This document shows, in pieces, positions 61,358-64,000 of a DNA stretch of 64,000 nucleotides. The notes below the pieces were generated by a model. That model did not search any database. It was given only the letters and a program-made list of their open reading frames with translations, and was not told the origin of the DNA. This stretch comes from G963663315 sp963663315. Its GTDB lineage: Bacteria > Pseudomonadota > Gammaproteobacteria > Arenicellales > Poriferihabitantaceae. The position numbers were made by a program, and so were the translations under genes. Location of the stretch: assembly GCA_963663315.1 (NCBI GenBank), contig OY760176.1, forward strand, positions 2,108,001-2,172,000, given 5' to 3'. The number at the start of each line of letters is the position of its first letter. Positions within the stretch are counted from its first letter, which is position 1.

Positions 61358-61671
61358 TTGGTGAGTTTTTTAATGCATCCCAACGCAAGGGGCTGGCTTC
61401 CATGGATGAGGTCATTGCCATTACACGGGTCTGGCAGCAGATTTTTACCATTGTCCCCGCTGATCAGGAGACATTCAATGAAGCCGTTGAATATGTCCGT
61501 GATCACAGGATTTCATTTTGGGATGCCATGTTATGGGTGACAGCAAAACAGGCAGGCTGCGCCTATATGCTGTCTGAAGACATGCAGCATGGCCGAAGGC
61601 TGGGGGGTGTCGAGATTATCAATCCCTTTGTGAAAGATGCAAAGCCGACGCTTGAGTTGTTACTGGGATAG
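61344..61671 (+). pseudogene. VapC-like PIN toxin with internal deletion
   Basis: An ATG at 61344 overlapping the antitoxin stop gives MIVPD and then the frame is lost. From 61357, in another frame, GEFFNASQRKGLASMDEVIA, DHRISFWDAMLWVTAKQAGC and YMLSEDMQHGRRLGGVEIINPF match the middle and end of VapC toxins. The N-terminal DTN segment with the first catalytic Asp and the following region are deleted. A shorter open frame from 61402 exists but would not be active. Confidence 0.75.
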
Positions 61672-61701
61672 ACAGTCAGGCAGTCAACCCTGAAAAAACC
61701 C

Positions 61702-62265
61702 ATGCTAACAGACATCAATCGAAGTCTGATCATCAGGCTTGTCCTGTTTCACGTCGTTATCATCGCGCTGTCGAACTACACGGTTCAGTTCACCGGCACA
61801 TTCATGGGATACACTTTCACCTGGGCCATGTTTGTATTTCCTGCGGTCATACTGGCTACCGACCTGACCGTTCGATTATCCAACAAATACAATGCCCGGA
61901 TTGTGGTTGGTCTGGCTTATGTCCCGGCGATCATGATCAGCGCCCTGATGGCGGATTGGCGAATCGGAATGGCCAGTGGTACCGCCTATCTGGTGGGTCA
62001 ATTACTGGATATTACTGTTTTCCAGAAAATACGTGAAAGGGCAAAGACATGGTGGCCCGCACCCTTGATCTCAACACTGATCGCCAATGTTATTGACACT
62101 TATACTTTTTTCGGTGTTGCCTTCCACCGGTCTGCCGATGAATTCATGGCAGTCAACTGGTTAGAGGTTGCCACCGTGGACCTGTGTTTCAAGATTGTCG
62201 TATCCGTCGTGTTGTTTCTCCCCGCCTACGGCGTTTTACTCGACTATCTGAATAAACGGACCTGA
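61702..62265 (+). CDS. Queuosine precursor (preQ0/preQ1) transporter, YhhQ/VUT family
   Basis: Integral membrane protein of 187 residues with about six hydrophobic helices. FVFPAVILATDLTVRLSNKYNAR, FQKIRERAKTWWPAPLISTLIANVIDTYTFFGVAF and FKIVVSVVLFLPAYGVL match the YhhQ family, which imports 7-deazaguanine precursors for queuosine in tRNA. No preQ1 riboswitch can be seen in the 30-base gap before it. It lies between the decayed toxin pair and the nuo operon. Confidence 0.88.
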   Translation: MLTDINRSLIIRLVLFHVVIIALSNYTVQFTGTFMGYTFTWAMFVFPAVILATDLTVRLSNKYNARIVVGLAYVPAIMISALMADWRIGMASGTAYLVGQLLDITVFQKIRERAKTWWPAPLISTLIANVIDTYTFFGVAFHRSADEFMAVNWLEVATVDLCFKIVVSVVLFLPAYGVLLDYLNKRT

Positions 62266-62434
62266 TCGGAAATTGGAACAAAGGGCATGGGCATAACCCT
62301 GCGGGAATTTATGATTTGATTACATTATTCAATATATCCTGTCGATACTAGGTTATTTCAGGTTAAATGATTTAAAATAGCAGCTTTGTGCCAGTACAGG
62401 TCTGATCAGGCCAGTGAACCGACCAGAGGTTTAT

Positions 62435-62791
62435 TTGTTAACCGAATATTTACCCATCCTGATATTTATCATCGTCAGCATCACCGTCGGTGTGATTGCC
62501 ATTGCGGCAGGAAAAGTACTGGCCCCGAGCAAACCTGATGAACGAAAGAATTCGCCCTACGAGTGCGGATTCGAAGCGTTCGAAGATTCCAGGATGAAAT
62601 TTGATGTCAGATATTATCTGGTTGCCATCCTGTTTATTATATTTGATCTTGAAATTGCGTTCCTGTTTCCGTGGGCAATTGTGCTCGATGAAATCGGCGT
62701 GTTCGGATTCTGGGCGATGATGTTGTTTCTTGGAGTTCTGGTAGTCGGGTTCGTCTACGAATGGAAAAGAGGCGCGCTGGAATGGGAGTAA
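62435..62791 (+). CDS. nuoA: NADH-quinone oxidoreductase subunit A
   Basis: Membrane subunit of respiratory complex I at the quinone-site junction. YLPILIFIIVSITVGVIAI, PDERKNSPYECGFEAFEDSRMKFDVRYYLVAILFIIFDLEIAFLFPWA and a third helix with FVYEWKRGALEW are diagnostic. A TTG at 62435, with AGAGG five bases upstream, gives MLTEYLPILIF as in relatives; a GTG at 62414 in the same frame is the alternative. First gene of the nuo operon. Confidence 0.95.
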   Translation: MLTEYLPILIFIIVSITVGVIAIAAGKVLAPSKPDERKNSPYECGFEAFEDSRMKFDVRYYLVAILFIIFDLEIAFLFPWAIVLDEIGVFGFWAMMLFLGVLVVGFVYEWKRGALEWE

Positions 62792-62796
62792 ATTAG

Positions 62797-63294
62797 ATGG
62801 CCCTCGAAGGTACCTTGCAGGAAGGATTTGCGACAGCCAGACTGGACGAATTGATTAACTGGGCACGAACCGGTTCGTTGTGGCCGATGACTTTTGGCCT
62901 CGCCTGTTGTGCGGTCGAAATGATGCAGGCGGGGGCTGCCCGCTACGACCTTGACCGTTTCGGTATTATATTCAGACCGAGCCCGAGACAATCTGATGTG
63001 ATGATCGTGGCGGGCACATTGACCAACAAGATGGCGCCCGCACTGCGCAAGGTATACGACCAGATGGCCGAGCCGCGGTGGGTCATCTCGATGGGGTCTT
63101 GCGCCAATGGCGGTGGTTATTACCATTATTCCTATTCCGTGGTTCGAGGCTGCGACCGTATCGTGCCTGTGGATGTGTATGTCCCCGGTTGCCCGCCTAC
63201 CGCCGAAGCATTGATTTACGGTATCCTGCAGTTACAGAAAAAGATCAGGAAAACCAACACCATTGCACGCCCCGCAGTGGTATCAGTGACCTGA
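62797..63294 (+). CDS. nuoB: NADH-quinone oxidoreductase subunit B
   Basis: Peripheral complex I subunit that holds the terminal Fe-S cluster N2. The four ligands are visible: the Cys pair in FGLACCAVEMMQ, the Cys in MGSCANGGGYYHY and the Cys in YVPGCPPTAEAL. FRPSPRQSDVMIVAGTLT is also family-typical. Length 165 residues. Five bases after nuoA. Confidence 0.97.
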   Translation: MALEGTLQEGFATARLDELINWARTGSLWPMTFGLACCAVEMMQAGAARYDLDRFGIIFRPSPRQSDVMIVAGTLTNKMAPALRKVYDQMAEPRWVISMGSCANGGGYYHYSYSVVRGCDRIVPVDVYVPGCPPTAEALIYGILQLQKKIRKTNTIARPAVVSVT

Positions 63295-63358
63295 TTATCA
63301 AGAGCCGCCTGCCAATGAGTCAAATTGCCGGAATCAGTTCGCCGGGAATAGTTTAAAC

Positions 63359-63979
63359 ATGATGAGCCTGTCCGCTTTATCCGAGTACCTGACCGGATTG
63401 TTCGGTGAGGATCTGGTCGCCAGCGAAATCCGCCTGCGCGAACTGACCTGTGAAATCCGGTGTCAGGCGATTACCGACGTCTGCCGACGCTTGAAAGATG
63501 ACCCGGAAACCCGGTTCGACCAGTTGATTGACCTTTGCGGCATGGATTATTCGACCTATGGCAAGGAAGGCGGCGACCCCTGGCCGGGAACTCGTTATGC
63601 AGTGGTTTATCATTTGATGTCACTTGACAACAACCAGCGTATTCGACTGCGCTGCAACCTGGATGACCAGCAACCGGTTATTGACTCGGTGATTGATATC
63701 TGGAGTGCGGCAAACTGGTACGAACGCGAAGCCTTTGACCTGTATGGGATTATTTTCAAAGGGCACCCCGACCTGCGCCGCCTGTTGACTGATTACGGCT
63801 TTATCGGCCATCCGTTCCGCAAGGATTTCCCGCTGTCAGGTCACGTGGAAATGCGTTTCGATGAAGAACAGGGACGGGTCATCTACCAGCCTGTCACTGT
63901 CGAGGATCGTATCCTCGTACCACGGACCATTCGCAAGGATTCATTCGCTGAATCTGACCAGGGTGAGGCGCCGGACTGA
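63359..63979 (+). CDS. nuoC: NADH-quinone oxidoreductase subunit C
   Basis: Complex I subunit of the connecting domain. LIDLCGMDYSTYGKEGG, YHLMSLDNNQRIRLRCNLD, SVIDIWSAANWYEREAFDLYGIIFKGHPDLRRLLTDYGFIGHPFRKDFPLSGH are the family core. Length 206 residues; separate from nuoD rather than fused. Its stop overlaps the nuoD start (TGATG). Confidence 0.97.
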   Translation: MMSLSALSEYLTGLFGEDLVASEIRLRELTCEIRCQAITDVCRRLKDDPETRFDQLIDLCGMDYSTYGKEGGDPWPGTRYAVVYHLMSLDNNQRIRLRCNLDDQQPVIDSVIDIWSAANWYEREAFDLYGIIFKGHPDLRRLLTDYGFIGHPFRKDFPLSGHVEMRFDEEQGRVIYQPVTVEDRILVPRTIRKDSFAESDQGEAPD

Positions 63980-64000
63980 TGGCGGAGATCCGAAATTATA
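63979..64000 (+). CDS. nuoD: NADH-quinone oxidoreductase subunit D, first codons only
   Basis: ATG at 63979 overlaps the nuoC stop and reads MAEIRNY, the usual NuoD N-terminus. The rest lies outside the window. Identified from these few residues plus operon position. Confidence 0.8.

Noticed and set aside
62266..62434. Promoter of the nuo operon
   Set aside because: AT-rich stretch with several weak -10-like boxes (for example TAAAAT at 62373) but no convincing -35, so no site was called.

Overview
The window reads as a chromosomal segment of a gammaproteobacterium. The evidence is the gene repertoire and its pairings: glyQ-glyS-gmhB-plsC, pdxA-rsmA, tpiA-secG-tRNA-Leu, bamD opposite rluD, a DsbD/TlpA pair, WaaG- and WaaP-like LPS enzymes, and a class II ribonucleotide reductase split into NrdJa and NrdJb as in Pseudomonas. 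The base composition is moderate for most of the core, with one clearly GC-rich block (about 11.0-16.8 kb) and AT-richer genes (adenine deaminase at 9.9-10.9 kb, the XRE/ImmA gene at 46.7-47.8 kb). Many truncated genes, insertion sequence pieces and toxin-antitoxin remnants suggest a genome shaped by rearrangement, perhaps host-associated; that lifestyle is inference only.

Layout. 0-1.8 kb: the end of a 2-oxoglutarate/Fe(II) oxygenase, a polyamine-type ABC binding protein, and the first 40 codons of its ATPase, cut off abruptly. 1.8-6.4 kb, minus strand: clpB behind a sigma-32-type promoter, rimO, and a shortened YkgJ-like cysteine cluster protein. 6.5-10.9 kb: glmU and glmS (UDP-GlcNAc supply) and an adenine/adenosine deaminase. 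11.0-16.8 kb: a GC-rich catabolic cassette (class III aminotransferase opposite an MttB-family methyltransferase and a dimethylglycine-dehydrogenase-like FAD/GcvT protein) that ends at the remains of dgkA. 17.0-22.6 kb: a phosphoethanolamine transferase fused to a second, phosphodiesterase-like domain, an alkyltransferase-like protein, pdxA, rsmA and plsC. 22.6-32.9 kb, minus strand: gmhB, a MazG-like protein, glyS, glyQ, a phosphoglucose isomerase, a WaaP-like kinase, purC, parC and moaB.

32.9-43.7 kb: moaD-moaE, a TlpA-like thioredoxin and dsbD, fxsA, a second small kinase-like protein, groES-groEL under a perfect CIRCE operator, a TPR protein, a cluster of hairpin repeats, galE and a WaaG-like glycosyltransferase. 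43.8-51.4 kb is an accessory belt: HicAB, a Phd antitoxin with a broken VapC, a DEDDh exonuclease-BRCT protein, two opposed IS256 fragments around an orphan antitoxin, an XRE-ImmA/IrrE protein, a GT25 glycosyltransferase, a transposase stub fused to AbiEi, the stub of an AbiEii toxin, a frameshifted unknown gene and scraps of other genes. 51.4-64 kb returns to core genes (bamD, rluD, nrdJb, nrdJa with paired NrdR boxes, tpiA, secG, tRNA-Leu, a YhhQ-like transporter, nuoABC and the start of nuoD), interrupted by hipBA and a broken VapBC pair beside the tRNA.

Shared themes: proteostasis (ClpB, GroESL) uses two heat-shock control modes; envelope work is spread over glmUS, gmhB, galE, WaaG/WaaP-like proteins, the phosphoethanolamine transferase, plsC and bamD; one-carbon and corrinoid chemistry may link the MttB cassette with the B12-dependent reductase. 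Start codons, promoters and pseudogene boundaries were read by eye and are approximate where stated.
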